Assembly: GCF_003004665.1 (NCBI RefSeq)
Contig: NZ_MUHY01000001.1
Span: 372,001 to 436,000 of the forward strand
Direction: 5' to 3'
Length of the DNA: 64,000 nt
Source of the DNA: Candidatus Pandoraea novymonadis
GTDB lineage: Bacteria; Pseudomonadota; Gammaproteobacteria; Burkholderiales; Burkholderiaceae
Shown: piece after piece, positions 1 through 9,079 of the stretch
Layout: each line of letters begins with the position of its first letter
How positions within the stretch are numbered: position 1 is the first letter of the stretch
Notes under the pieces: model-generated
Seen by the model: the letters and a program-made list of their open reading frames with translations, nothing else
Database searches by the model: none
What the model was told of the DNA's origin: nothing
Position numbers and translations under genes: made by a program

Positions 1-707
1 TCCCGCACACCGGTGCCGTCTGGCGTAGGCCAATCACAACCGAACACCTGCAATTTCGGCAAATGTCCCGCTGCTACGCGAGCAACAAATGGCATCAGAT
101 TACTTGGGATACCCAAAGGATGTTCACCCAACAAACCACTTTCATGTGCACCAACCGGATTAAAATACCTTAGTGTCGCAATACGCCACGTTGGATCAGC
201 TGAAGCGAGATCAGAAAGAATTTTTTCTCCAATCAGCTTTGTCTGACCGTAGGGATTAGTTGCGAAAAGTGGGGAAGACTCATAAATAGGTACAGTCACA
301 GGATTACCATAAACATTAGCTGACGAACTAAACACAAGCGTTTTGACATTGCTTACTATCATCGTTTCGATCAAAGTAAGCAAGCTATCAATGTTGTTGC
401 GATAATAGACAATGGGTTTGATGACTGACTCACCCACTGCTTTAAGGGCAGCCAAATGAATTACTCCAGTGATATGGTACCGATCAAAGATGTTTAACAA
501 AATCGCGCGAGAACAGGCATCGCCTTCCACAAAAATAAGCTCCCGTCCCGTGATACAACTAACACGCTTCAGTGAATTAGGATGGCTATTAGTAAGATTA
601 TCAAGCACTAGCACTTGATATCCATGATTGAGCAGTTCAACGCAGGTATGTGAGCCGATAAATCCGGCGCCACCGGTCACGAGAATAGTCCCCTGAGTAT
701 TCTTCAT
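1..707 (-). CDS. galE: UDP-glucose 4-epimerase GalE, 5' part (runs off the left edge)
   Basis: It interconverts UDP-glucose and UDP-galactose for surface polysaccharide synthesis in the cytoplasm. The minus-strand frame from the ATG at 705-707 stays open to the window edge, about 235 codons. It shows the NAD-binding Rossmann motif TGGAGFIGSH (residues 11-20), the FSSSANVYG segment (about 127-134) holding the catalytic serine region, and the YGQTK motif with Tyr153 and Lys157 of the short-chain dehydrogenase family. Near the edge it reads DGTGVR, which in GalE precedes the DYIHV motif, so roughly the last third of the protein lies outside the window. No strong Shine-Dalgarno is seen before the ATG. 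No other nucleotide-sugar gene is adjacent; rmlD lies 33 kb away. Confidence 0.95.
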   Translation of the reverse strand, partial: MKNTQGTILVTGGAGFIGSHTCVELLNHGYQVLVLDNLTNSHPNSLKRVSCITGRELIFVEGDACSRAILLNIFDRYHITGVIHLAALKAVGESVIKPIVYYRNNIDSLLTLIETMIVSNVKTLVFSSSANVYGNPVTVPIYESSPLFATNPYGQTKLIGEKILSDLASADPTWRIATLRYFNPVGAHESGLLGEHPLGIPSNLMPFVARVAAGHLPKLQVFGCDWPTPDGTGVR

Positions 708-1139
708 ATGCTATAGAATGTCTCTCTGCTTAGATACCCAAAAAAGGGGTTCAAAGTATCAGTGGAGAATCTCTTAGACCCTCCACTGAATGACTTTAAA
801 AAATAATTAATCCTAAAATATTACTCAACACAATTCTCAAGAAAGTGCAAAAAGCGAGACTTTCTTTTATATTACATACAGAAAATAATATAACTCACAA
901 TCACACTCTGCTCACAAAGTATCTAAGGCTCTATAATGTACTCATTTTCGACTAGCATCGGTGCCAGACAATTCCTCACAGACTTATTTACTAATTGAGT
1001 GAGGACGGCTTTGAAACAATAGCCATAAGACGCCACTAAGCATGTATTATGGCGCAAATAGAACACCATCTCCCCAAATTTGGGAAGTGTTGAAGTTGCT
1101 GTTGTCGCGGTAATCACTACCACTCAAGGGAAAACAGAT
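708..1139. other. Intergenic region between galE and the HU gene
   Basis: About 430 bases with no frame that resembles a protein and no RNA gene recognised. In Burkholderia the HU gene usually follows the lon protease gene; no lon remnant could be recognised here. The region must hold the divergent promoters of galE and HU, but no convincing -35/-10 pair was found. Confidence 0.5.
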
Positions 1140-1421
1140 ATGAATAAACAAGAATTGATCGACGCCATCGCAAGCCAAACTGGGCAAAGTAAAGCTCAAA
1201 CAGGCGAAACTCTTGACACAGCGCTAGATGTCATTAGAAAAAATGTTGCCAAAGGCGGTAGTGTACAGGTGATCGGCTTCGGTTCGTTCAGCTCGGGTAA
1301 GCGAGCCGCACGTATCGGCCGTAATCCAAAAACCGGAGAAGAGATAAAGATTCCGGCTGCAAAAACTGTTAAGTTTACCGCTGGTAAAGCATTCAAGGAT
1401 GCGGTCAACGAAAAGAAATAG
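1140..1421 (+). CDS. hupB: DNA-binding protein HU (beta type)
   Basis: A histone-like nucleoid protein that dimerises and bends DNA. The 93-residue product begins [11 protein letters not shown] and carries the family signature [21 protein letters not shown] (shortened here to its key part, about residues 46-66) with the DNA-contacting beta-arm residues RNP. Length matches the HU family (90-95). An in-frame upstream extension to 1080 exists, but homology and the typical MNK start support the ATG at 1140. The C-terminus [10 protein letters not shown] is typical. It is a single gene followed by a terminator-like hairpin. Confidence 0.95.
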   Translation: MNKQELIDAIASQTGQSKAQTGETLDTALDVIRKNVAKGGSVQVIGFGSFSSGKRAARIGRNPKTGEEIKIPAAKTVKFTAGKAFKDAVNEKK

Positions 1422-1789
1422 ATGCCCCCCCTCCACAATTCGTTTTGGATAGGCTTAGGCTTAGACTTAGGTTTGGGCTGGCCTATTTTTTCTCTAAATA
1501 AGGTGATACCCATAATCTGCTATTAGGGTTTTCTATTTCTTCAAATTTTCCTCTCTCTATTTTTAAGATATCGCATCTTCATATCCCAGATATATCTAGC
1601 CAATTTTCCCGCAGCATCGGGATATCACCACTCTACTAAATTTATGATCTCGCTCGAAGCTAATCTTTTATAGCAATAACTAACACTCGAAAAATATCTT
1701 CAACTATAATTCAGCAGTTATATAAATTGCGACAGCGAACAGCGAAATGAAATAATTTTTGAATTGATCTTATAATTCTAGTTACAATA
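1422..1789. other. Intergenic region downstream of HU
   Basis: No gene recognised. Positions 1451-1474 hold four imperfect copies of the hexamer AGGCTT, a low-complexity stretch overlapping the terminator-like hairpin. The rest is AT-rich with no visible structure. Confidence 0.45.
1449..1492 (+). terminator. Possible intrinsic terminator of the HU gene
   Basis: ATAGGC at 1449-1454 is complementary to GCCTAT at 1481-1486, and the second arm runs into a six-T tract (1486-1491). The loop is long (26 nt), so the hairpin is weak; the position 28 nt after the HU stop is the main support. Confidence 0.35.
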
Positions 1790-1969
1790 ATGTCAAAACT
1801 CCACGATCTCCTAGACAGCCCTTGCATCGGGGTTTGCTCTACCCTTTTTGACGAAATCTGTAAAGGCTGCCACCGTACTGCTTTCGAAGTCAGTAATTGG
1901 GTTTTCTTCAGTGAAGAGGAGAAAGCTCTAGTGTGGGAACGTATCAAACGCGAAGGTTATTCCATGTAA
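1790..1969 (+). CDS. Small DUF1289-family cysteine protein
   Basis: A 59-residue protein starting MSKLHDLLDSPCIGVC and ending with WERIKREGYSM. It carries four cysteines, Cys12, Cys16, Cys24 and Cys27, in the CX3C-X7-CX2C pattern of DUF1289 (YdhL-like) proteins, along with the family's SPCIGVC and CKGCHR motifs and the C-terminal SEEEK-W pattern. These proteins are predicted to bind a metal or Fe-S cluster, but no function is established. It is short and was identified by reading the frame directly. The gene stands alone between long intergenic stretches. No clear ribosome-binding site is present; the sequence before the ATG is AT-rich. Confidence 0.85.
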   Translation: MSKLHDLLDSPCIGVCSTLFDEICKGCHRTAFEVSNWVFFSEEEKALVWERIKREGYSM

Positions 1970-2330
1970 TATCCGTTTAGCAAGGATACAATAGAATCAG
2001 TCGAACCAATTTCATTCTCTTTCTTCTGAAAAACTTCTCACTATTTATAATAATAGGCTGCTACGCTATTAAGAACGATTAGGTTGCCGTCAATGACACC
2101 TGGGTTTTGCGTATTTTAATAACGCTAAAGTAGCATATAGCGAATCTTATCGCCCTTGATACTCAAAGCCTTTTTATAAAAGGCAATTTCAGAATATTTT
2201 TCCCCCAATGCTAAAATCACAGTGTTTACAGCTAAGCAATAAAATTAAGAAAAAATAATTTTATTATAAAATAGAATTCTCTTAGCAATCACGCGAATGT
2301 TCTCAACGATTTGCCAAATAAATTAATCAG
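1970..2330. other. Intergenic region
   Basis: About 360 AT-rich bases between convergent genes. No coding frame, RNA gene or strong hairpin recognised. Confidence 0.5.
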
Positions 2331-3086
2331 TCAGTTACTATCCACGGATAATCGAGCGCTTATCAATGCATGGTCCGAAATACGTGACCATGGCCGACCA
2401 TGCAGTACTTCAGCACTTTCAATATAAGATCCCCTTGCATAAATTCGGTCCAGTCGAAGCAAAGGCAGCACACTCGGAAAACTACGTGCAGGGCGCCCTA
2501 CAGTTGGTTGAAAGACTTCTGTGAGTGCTAGACGGTCGACGAAAAAACGGTTAGCCTGGTTACTCCAATCATTGAAGTCACCCGCAATAATCAGCGGTGC
2601 ATCGATAGGAATTGCCTCAGCTACGCGAGCCGTCAGCATATCGAACTGACAGCGCCGCCCAGATCCACTAAGTGATAGATGTACACACAAACAATGAAGC
2701 GGCTCAGACCTCCCAGGTAAAGCCACTTCAGCGTGTAACATTCCACGTCTCTCAAAACTATGGGTTGTGATATCGTGATTATCCGAACGTAAGATCGGAT
2801 ACCGACTTAGGATCGCATTCCCATGATGGCCGTGATCATAAATTGCAGTCCGCCCGTACACATGAGCACCCCATGTCGTTCCCGCCAAAAATTCGTGTTG
2901 TGGTTGAATAGGCCAGTTGCTATGGCGTAGCGCATTATGTTGATGCAATCCCTGGACTTCTTGAAGAAAAATAATATCTGGCGAAAGTTCTTCCAATGCT
3001 TTACGCAATTCATGTACACGTAAACGATTGAAGGCAGAAAAACCCTTATGAATGTTATAACTTACAATGTGTAAAGTATTCGACAT
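2331..3086 (-). CDS. Endonuclease/exonuclease/phosphatase (EEP) family protein, YbhP-like
   Basis: A 251-residue member of the EEP metal-dependent phosphoesterase fold. Visible motifs in order are the start SYNIHKG (Asn ligand), FLQEVQG (metal-binding Glu), IIAGDFNDW (Asp/Asn) and the C-terminal SDHALISA with the catalytic His. This is the set expected for a complete active site. The closest type is the E. coli YbhP / Burkholderia EEP protein usually found next to a cardiolipin synthase gene, which is absent here. The substrate is unknown. The ATG at 3086 (MSNTLHIVSYN) is preferred over one six codons upstream because the family starts just before the first motif; a weak GAAGATC precedes it. 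Confidence 0.85.
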   Translation of the reverse strand: MSNTLHIVSYNIHKGFSAFNRLRVHELRKALEELSPDIIFLQEVQGLHQHNALRHSNWPIQPQHEFLAGTTWGAHVYGRTAIYDHGHHGNAILSRYPILRSDNHDITTHSFERRGMLHAEVALPGRSEPLHCLCVHLSLSGSGRRCQFDMLTARVAEAIPIDAPLIIAGDFNDWSNQANRFFVDRLALTEVFQPTVGRPARSFPSVLPLLRLDRIYARGSYIESAEVLHGRPWSRISDHALISARLSVDSN

Positions 3087-3430
3087 GATCTTCGACACGT
3101 ACATGGTTATCGAATAAAAATGATGCTTGTGACTCGTTTTTCACACGTTTCAGTGGTCAAATGCTCTAAAACGATAACATTTGCAACTTTCTAATATAAA
3201 TTACATTCAATCTGACAACGTCAACAATAGTAATCACATAATTTAATGAACACGACAAAACATCCGAAGATGTACTCACAACCAAAAAATATAGTCTTTA
3301 CTAAAACGCTTACTAGGATTAAATATGAAAAATTAGTGGATTATCTCCATGGGATATTCTTCCCATCTCACTTTGGTGAGAAATATCATCCTATGGATAC
3401 TGTTAAACTAAGTCTAAACAAAAGAACCCA
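3087..3430. other. Intergenic region
   Basis: About 340 bases with no recognised gene. It separates the EEP gene from the stop of the antiporter gene, both on the minus strand. A plus-strand open frame from 3246 runs into the antisense of the antiporter and is not protein-like. Confidence 0.5.
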
Positions 3431-5206
3431 CTATGAATGGCCACCATTCTGTATATCATTTTGTTGTTCTAGCGTTTCCTTTAAAGCAATCTGGAGTTTC
3501 GCATGCATCTTCACAAACCAGCTTCGCAGTACCACTGCTAGGCAAACAGCAGCAATACCTGTAAGAAGTAGCATTTCTGTCGACGGCAAAATACTGGCCG
3601 ACAATACCGCCAGCAATAACATGACCCCAACCATCGCGGCAATTGGCAAAATTTCCGCAACGACACGTCTCACGTGCAACGTATAGCGTCCAGCCAAATT
3701 GCTGGGCACCGACAACTCAACAAGCAGTAAACTCAACGACTTCAGCTTACGATAAACAGCAACAAGAAATGGTAATGATAGCAACAAAGCTCCTCCCCAC
3801 ACGACTGTACTCTGCGCAGCTACAGCCAGAATCCATGGTGACATGAGCTTCGCAAACTGTTTAAAGAAAAACGCTCCCCCGAGAAAAATTGCTACAACAA
3901 TCGCTAAATTCACAGCGACATTCAACAAAATACGTCTCACGACTGCCATCAAAGCTGCACTATCTCCCGACAAATGGATACTCTGAAGCCATTTTGTGTA
4001 CTGTGTGAGTACATAACTGACACGCCCAGGCATCATACGACCCAACCACTGTGTAAATGGATCGGCTCCGCGAATCAAATAAGGTGTAAGCAGTGTAGTA
4101 ATCACTGAAACTGCAACTGCAACAGGGTAGAGAAAATCGCTTGTAACCTTAAGTGATAGTCCTAAAGCAGCAATAATGAACGAAAATTCACCAATCTGTG
4201 ATAGCCCCATGCCAACACGCATTGATGTGCGACCATCCTGACCCGACAAAAAAGAACCCACACTACACGATACGATCTTGCCAATAACAACCGCAACTGT
4301 AATGATAGCAATTGGCCCCAGATAACTAATAATTACATTAGGATCTAACAAAAAACCGATAGTTACAAAGAAAATGGCACTGAACATATCACGTAGCGGT
4401 GCCACCAATCGTTCAATCATATGCAACTGACGGGCCTCTGCGATAATTGCTCCAATTAAGAATGCCCCAAGCGCAACGCTGTAACCAAGCTTAATCACCA
4501 AAAGACAAAAACCAAAACATAACCCAAGTACGGTCACAAGTAACATCTCGGAACTCTTGAACTTCGCAACATACGCAATAGCACGGGGTACAAGCAAGAT
4601 ACCAACAACAAGAGATACCACCATAAACAATAATAGTTTGCCAAGTGTAAAAGTTGCTTCACTGGTATCAACTGAGCCAGTGATTGCAATACCAGATAGC
4701 AATGCAATCATCCCAATCGCTAAAATATCTTCAACAATCAACACGCCAAAAATTAGCTGTGCGAATTTTTCCCGTTTCAAACCAAGTTCATCAAGTGCCT
4801 TAACGATAATTGTTGTCGAAGAAATCGCGAGCATGGCGCCTAGAAACAAGGAATCCATTAATTTCCATTCGAAGAAACGGCCAATTTCAAAGCCAATCCA
4901 TAGCATCAATATGATTTCCGTCAATGCTGCGACAACTGCTGTCACACCAACCCTCGCTAGCTTACGTAAGCTAAACTCAAGGCCGAGGGAAAACATTAAA
5001 AATACCACACCAAGTTCAGCCAAAATACTGATAGTTTTCTCATCATGTATCAGAGAGAATGGCGGTGTATAAGAACCAATAATCACGCCCGCGACAATGT
5101 AGCCAAGGACTACTGGTTGACGAAAACGATTAAAAATAACTGTAACAATACCGGCCAACAGCATAATTACAGCAAGATCCTGAATGAAGTCGACGGCGTG
5201 GTGCAT
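3431..5206 (-). CDS. Monovalent cation:proton antiporter-2 (CPA2, KefB-like) family protein
   Basis: A 591-residue inner-membrane protein. The first ~385 residues form the Na+/H+ exchanger domain with about twelve hydrophobic segments, including the family sequences VVLGYIVAGVIIG, ELGVVFLMFSLGLEFS and GVLIVEDILAIG (the ED pair of the ion site). The remaining ~200 residues hold further hydrophobic segments (about 435-485 and 525-560) but no GXGXXG nucleotide motif, so a KTN/RCK regulatory domain is not visible, unlike KefB/KefC. The likely role is K+ or Na+ exchange for protons. A strong GGAGG lies ten bases before the ATG, and just upstream a GGCGC/GCGCC hairpin (5223-5236) sits in the leader. 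The ion and the function of the C-terminal part are not determined. Confidence 0.85.
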   Translation of the reverse strand: MHHAVDFIQDLAVIMLLAGIVTVIFNRFRQPVVLGYIVAGVIIGSYTPPFSLIHDEKTISILAELGVVFLMFSLGLEFSLRKLARVGVTAVVAALTEIILMLWIGFEIGRFFEWKLMDSLFLGAMLAISSTTIIVKALDELGLKREKFAQLIFGVLIVEDILAIGMIALLSGIAITGSVDTSEATFTLGKLLLFMVVSLVVGILLVPRAIAYVAKFKSSEMLLVTVLGLCFGFCLLVIKLGYSVALGAFLIGAIIAEARQLHMIERLVAPLRDMFSAIFFVTIGFLLDPNVIISYLGPIAIITVAVVIGKIVSCSVGSFLSGQDGRTSMRVGMGLSQIGEFSFIIAALGLSLKVTSDFLYPVAVAVSVITTLLTPYLIRGADPFTQWLGRMMPGRVSYVLTQYTKWLQSIHLSGDSAALMAVVRRILLNVAVNLAIVVAIFLGGAFFFKQFAKLMSPWILAVAAQSTVVWGGALLLSLPFLVAVYRKLKSLSLLLVELSVPSNLAGRYTLHVRRVVAEILPIAAMVGVMLLLAVLSASILPSTEMLLLTGIAAVCLAVVLRSWFVKMHAKLQIALKETLEQQNDIQNGGHS

Positions 5207-5512
5207 CCGATAATTTCCTCCGAGGCGCCTTTGCGCCGATATTTATTTATGTACTTGACTTCATGCCGCTTACGTCTCCGAACTGCGGTGACGAATAGAA
5301 TATCATGTATGGAGGAGAGCCAGTTTTCTGACATTGACATTCAAGTGTTCAAGAAATTTGACTTTCACTGGTCAATAAATATCACTCCCCCAATACCTAT
5401 ATAACGCCAGATCCATAGAGCATGAAACAATATATACAATTATTTCGTACTTCTAAGCAACTTCCAATTGCTACTTGTAATTGGAAGAAAATACTATCAA
5501 CTTTTTTCATTA
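5207..5512. other. Intergenic region upstream of the antiporter
   Basis: Contains the antiporter's Shine-Dalgarno and a five-base-pair GC hairpin, GGCGC-CTTT-GCGCC at 5223-5236, which on the minus strand would lie in the antiporter leader a few bases upstream of GGAGG. Nothing else is recognised; the part near 5400-5512 is AT-rich and lies downstream of the LysR gene. Confidence 0.45.
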
Positions 5513-6406
5513 CTATTTCGTTAAAAAATTCACCAAAGCCAACTCGGTTGCACTGAGTGAATCATGGGACGGAAATGCTAACCAGAGCTGACGTGAAGCC
5601 CAATCATCCAATAAAGGATGCACCACGATATCGAGCACATCGACATATAGTTGGCCAACCTGGTGTGGAACAATAGCAATCCCTAACCCCGCATGTACCA
5701 TACGACAAAGCGCATCTAGACTTGAGACCCGCACCTTCACCCGCGGCGAACTGCCGAGTAGCACCGCTTGCCCATAAATCATTTGCATTAAAGCACTTTT
5801 ATCTTGTAGTCCGACGAAAATTTCATCCGCTATCAGTTCGAATGCTAATTCCCTATCAGATGCTAACGGATGTGAAATAGGTAGTACCACCGCCAATCGA
5901 TCGGTACGGTAAGGTACAGTTTCAAATAATTCAATACCACTTACCTCATTACAGATACCAAGACCCACCATCCGTTCAGAAACACGCTTCAAAACCTCAT
6001 GGCTATGTTGTTCGTCTAACTCAACGTTCACTGCAGGAAAAACTCGTTCAAAAGCAGCTAAATCTTCCGGCAAAAACTGAACAATCGCCGAAAGATTTGC
6101 AGCAATCCTGACGTTGCCACGCACCCCCTCATGAAATTGAGACAATGCGGCACCCAGTGATTCGATCGTTCCAAGAATTTTTTTCGCATACCCGTACAAC
6201 GTCTCTCCAGCTGAAGTCACTGTAATACCACGCTGGTGCCGATGTATCAACGGCAGTCCAATTATCGACTCCAAATCAGCAATACGACGACTGATTGCTG
6301 ATGGCGCGATGAACTCCCTTTCTGCAGCCCGTGTAATACTTTTTTCATGACATACTGCGACAAACAACCTCAGTGAGGTCAAATCAAGTTTTCTGAGAAG
6401 ATTTTC
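5513..6406 (-). CDS. LysR-family transcriptional regulator
   Basis: A 297-residue LysR-type regulator. The N-terminal winged helix-turn-helix (about residues 8-67) is clear: LRLFVAVCHEKSITRAAE followed by PSAISRRIADLE and GLPLIHRHQRGITVTSAGE. The remainder is the periplasmic-binding-like effector domain. It is divergent from pyrB with 96 bases between them, the arrangement typical of a LysR regulator and its target, though no T-N11-A box was confirmed and the effector is unknown. The ATG at 6406 matches the family start, but TAGGA abuts it too closely to be an ideal ribosome site; an upstream in-frame ATG at 6433 is an alternative. It is one of the few regulators left in the window. Confidence 0.9.
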   Translation of the reverse strand, partial: ENLLRKLDLTSLRLFVAVCHEKSITRAAEREFIAPSAISRRIADLESIIGLPLIHRHQRGITVTSAGETLYGYAKKILGTIESLGAALSQFHEGVRGNVRIAANLSAIVQFLPEDLAAFERVFPAVNVELDEQHSHEVLKRVSERMVGLGICNEVSGIELFETVPYRTDRLAVVLPISHPLASDRELAFELIADEIFVGLQDKSALMQMIYGQAVLLGSSPRVKVRVSSLDALCRMVHAGLGIAIVPHQVGQLYVDVLDIVVHPLLDDWASRQLWLAFPSHDSLSATELALVNFLTK

Positions 6407-6502
6407 CATTCCTAATAAGAATTTCCAAAACATAAATCTTTTGCTGGACAAACAGCATTTCGATACATATTATGCGCATAGCGTATATACAATAACCCAA
6501 CC

Positions 6503-7789
6503 ATGAGCGCACAGCAAACATTTCTGCGCGACGCGATGCGTCGCCTCAATATGACTCGCGATGGCTTTTCCAAGCGTATTGGAGTCCGAAGAAGAGCACT
6601 TGACACGTGGTTATTACCCGAAGATTCGAGTGAATATCGTACTATGCCAAGTATCGTTAAAAAATTCGTCAGTGAAATCATCGGACGTGAAATTCTAATG
6701 ACTGAATATACGCAAAGCGCACATGAATCACTCGCTGAAAAAATTGGTATTTCGGGAAAACCGCATCTCCTATCCGTTGACCAGTTAACGCGCGACTCGC
6801 TGGAAGAACTCTTCCATGTATCAGATATCATGCAGCCTATTGCTCGACGCCAAAAAATTTCACGCGTGCTCGAAGGTGCAGTCCTCGGTAACCTTTTTTT
6901 TGAAGCAAGTACCCGCACTCGCGTTTCTTTTGGAGCCGCTTTTTGCCGACTCGGTGGTTCCGTTTGTGATACCACTGGATTCACCTTTTCTTCCATGGTA
7001 AAAGGAGAATCGATTTACGATACCAGTCGTGTCATGAGTGGCTATGTCGACGCCCTCGTCATACGTCACCCAGAGAAAGGCTCAGTAGCAGAATTTTCCC
7101 GTGCCACCAACATTCCTGTCATTAACGGTGGTGATGGCCCTGGCGAACATCCAAGTCAAGCTATACTTGACTTATATAGCATGAGTCGAGAGTTTTCTCG
7201 GCTAGGTAAACTTATTGACGGGGCGCATATTGCCATGGTCGGTGATCTACGCTATGGTCGAACGGTTCATTCACTCATCAAACTTCTGGCCAATTATCGC
7301 AGGTTAAAGTTTACACTGATCTCACCGCCATCTCTCGAAATGCCTATTTATATTCTTGATTCAGTTACTAAGCATGGGCACGTAATTCAACAAAGCACTT
7401 CACTTACCGACCTAAAGCAAGTTGACGTTGTCTATGCAACTCGCATTCAAAAAGAGCGTTTTGCCGACGAAGCTATCGAAGGTTATACCCCTGAATTTCA
7501 GATCAACCAAGCACTAATCAACACTTATTGCGATAAACATACTATTATCATGCACCCGCTTCCTCGTGACAGTCGGGCAGGTGCAAACGATTTGTCTACC
7601 GACCTCAACAACGACCCGCGACTTGCGATTTTCCGCCAAACAGACAATGGTATTCCGGTTCGTATGGCGATATTTGCCGTGCTAATGGGAGTCGATAAAC
7701 AAGTGGCACACAGCATGCGAGACGCTAAATGGAATGTACCATCTCATATCGGACCAGACGATGCATACTTCGATGCACTTCTTGATTGA
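6503..7789 (+). CDS. pyrB: Aspartate carbamoyltransferase with N-terminal HTH-like extension
   Basis: Catalyses carbamoyl phosphate + aspartate to N-carbamoylaspartate, the committed step of pyrimidine synthesis. The 428-residue protein is about 110 longer than the usual ~310-residue catalytic chain. Residues 1 to ~60 look like a lambda-repressor-type helix-turn-helix (MTRDGFSKRIGVRRRALDTW). The transferase domain has the carbamoyl-phosphate motif STRTR (136-140), RHPEKGS (189-195), the GDGPGEHPSQ motif (210-219) and the C-terminal HPLPR (351-355). This extended form is known from Burkholderia, so it is a family trait rather than a local fusion. It lacks an obvious ribosome site. No pyrI or pyrC neighbour is present. 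Confidence 0.92.
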   Translation: MSAQQTFLRDAMRRLNMTRDGFSKRIGVRRRALDTWLLPEDSSEYRTMPSIVKKFVSEIIGREILMTEYTQSAHESLAEKIGISGKPHLLSVDQLTRDSLEELFHVSDIMQPIARRQKISRVLEGAVLGNLFFEASTRTRVSFGAAFCRLGGSVCDTTGFTFSSMVKGESIYDTSRVMSGYVDALVIRHPEKGSVAEFSRATNIPVINGGDGPGEHPSQAILDLYSMSREFSRLGKLIDGAHIAMVGDLRYGRTVHSLIKLLANYRRLKFTLISPPSLEMPIYILDSVTKHGHVIQQSTSLTDLKQVDVVYATRIQKERFADEAIEGYTPEFQINQALINTYCDKHTIIMHPLPRDSRAGANDLSTDLNNDPRLAIFRQTDNGIPVRMAIFAVLMGVDKQVAHSMRDAKWNVPSHIGPDDAYFDALLD

Positions 7790-7902
7790 TACCATAGGTA
7801 GAAGATACTTTTACACGTTCAGCAAGATCTCAAAGAAAATAACTAGAATTTCGAGTTACCAGATGTAGAATCGTCTATAGACATTTTTTCTTTGGAGGCA
7901 TC

Positions 7903-8907
7903 ATGCGGAATAAGACTCTCACGCAATATCTCATTGAGCAACAGCGAGAGTTCAACAGCATCCCACCTACGCTTCGCTTCCTTATCGAGGTTTTTGCTTG
8001 CTCATGTCAGTCGATTAGCAATATCGTTTCCAAAGGTGCACTAGGGGGAGTACTCGGCATTGCTGGCAGCAAAAATATACAAGGCGAAACTCAAAAGAAA
8101 CTAGATATCATCTCCAACGAAATTTTGATCAAAGCTAACGAATGGGGGGGGCATCTCGCAGCCATAGCTTCAGAAGAAATGGAAAATATTTTTCATATTC
8201 CAAATCGATTTCCTAAAGGCGAGTACCTGATGATGTTTGATCCACTCGATGGTTCTTCAAACATAGATGTAAATATATCTATCGGCACCATCTTCTCCGT
8301 ACTGCGCTGCCCAAAGGAAGTGACACAACCAAGCGAGAAGGACTTCTTACAAGCTGGTACAGAGCAAGTGGCTGCAGGCTATGCAGTGTATGGTCCACAA
8401 ACAGACTTTGTTCTGACAACAGGCCACGGTGTAAATTGTTTCACACTCGACCGTGAAATAGGCTCATGGGTACTTAGCCAAGAAAATATCCGAATTCCGG
8501 AAGAGACGCAACAATTCGCTATCAATGCATCGAATTCACGACATTGGTATCCGCCTGTACAACGGTACATCGATGAAATTCTAGCTGGCCAGGATGGTGT
8601 GCGTGGCAAAAACTTTAATATGCGCTGGGTTGGATCGATGGTCGCTGACGTGCATCGCATTATAAATCATGGTGGAATTTTCATATATCCAGCAGACAAA
8701 CGTGAGCCAAACAAGCCCGGTAAGCTACGACTAATGTATGAGGCCAATCCAATCAGCTTCATCGTAGAACAAGCAGGTGGCTCAGCAACTAACGGAAGTC
8801 AACGTATTCTTGATCTTCAACCAATAGAACTGCACGAGCGTGTTGCCGTATTTATTGGATCAAAGAATGAAGTTGAACGAGTGACACGCTACCACATCGA
8901 TATATAG
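7903..8907 (+). CDS. fbp: Fructose-1,6-bisphosphatase class 1
   Basis: Hydrolyses fructose 1,6-bisphosphate to fructose 6-phosphate in gluconeogenesis and the pentose-phosphate cycle. The 334-residue length is standard. The metal-binding signature DPLDGSSN lies at residues 113-120, preceded by EEMEN (91-95, usually EE), and the C-terminal substrate motif appears as [22 protein letters not shown] good GGAGG is located seven bases before the ATG. It follows pyrB by 113 bases and is read in the same direction. Confidence 0.95.
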   Translation: MRNKTLTQYLIEQQREFNSIPPTLRFLIEVFACSCQSISNIVSKGALGGVLGIAGSKNIQGETQKKLDIISNEILIKANEWGGHLAAIASEEMENIFHIPNRFPKGEYLMMFDPLDGSSNIDVNISIGTIFSVLRCPKEVTQPSEKDFLQAGTEQVAAGYAVYGPQTDFVLTTGHGVNCFTLDREIGSWVLSQENIRIPEETQQFAINASNSRHWYPPVQRYIDEILAGQDGVRGKNFNMRWVGSMVADVHRIINHGGIFIYPADKREPNKPGKLRLMYEANPISFIVEQAGGSATNGSQRILDLQPIELHERVAVFIGSKNEVERVTRYHIDI

Positions 8908-8958
8908 GAATTAGCTGGCTAAGTATGAAATATCATCAAAATTTTTTAGATAAAGTTA

Positions 8959-8987
8959 GTGACAACATGTCAACAGAAAAGTATTAT
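8959..8987 (+). promoter_or_regulatory. Predicted sigma-70 promoter of tRNA-Thr
   Basis: GTGACA (8959-8964) and TATTAT (8982-8987) are separated by exactly 17 bases, and the -10 box ends 16 bases before the mature tRNA 5' end. One mismatch in each hexamer relative to TTGACA/TATAAT. Confidence 0.65.
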
Positions 8988-9003
8988 TCTTCCTCTTCGC
9001 ATA

Positions 9004-9079
9004 GCCGGAGTAGCTCAATTGGTAGAGCAGCTCATTCGTAATGAGAAGGTCGGAGGTTCAATTCCTCTCTCCGGCACCA
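9004..9079 (+). tRNA. tRNA-Thr (anticodon CGT)
   Basis: A 76-base cloverleaf with encoded CCA. Acceptor arms GCCGGAG / CTCCGGC pair fully. The D stem GCTC/GAGC, anticodon stem GCTCA/TGAGA (first pair mismatched, G-A), loop TTCGTAA and T arm GGAGG-TTCAATT-CCTCT are all visible. Anticodon CGT reads ACG. The sequence closely resembles the Burkholderia tRNA-Thr with the same anticodon. Confidence 0.97.

Noticed and set aside
1451-1474. Four AGGCTT-like hexamers as a possible repeat array
   Set aside because: Too short and imperfect for a functional array; probably low-complexity sequence or former coding repeats.
4557-5072. 171-codon plus-strand open frame
   Set aside because: It is the antisense of the antiporter's membrane domain; its composition (serine, threonine and isoleucine rich) reflects complementary hydrophobic codons, and no motif is seen.
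6412-6996. 194-codon minus-strand open frame
   Set aside because: Overlaps pyrB antisense, with an arginine- and serine-rich product and no recognisable family; pyrB on the plus strand is certain.
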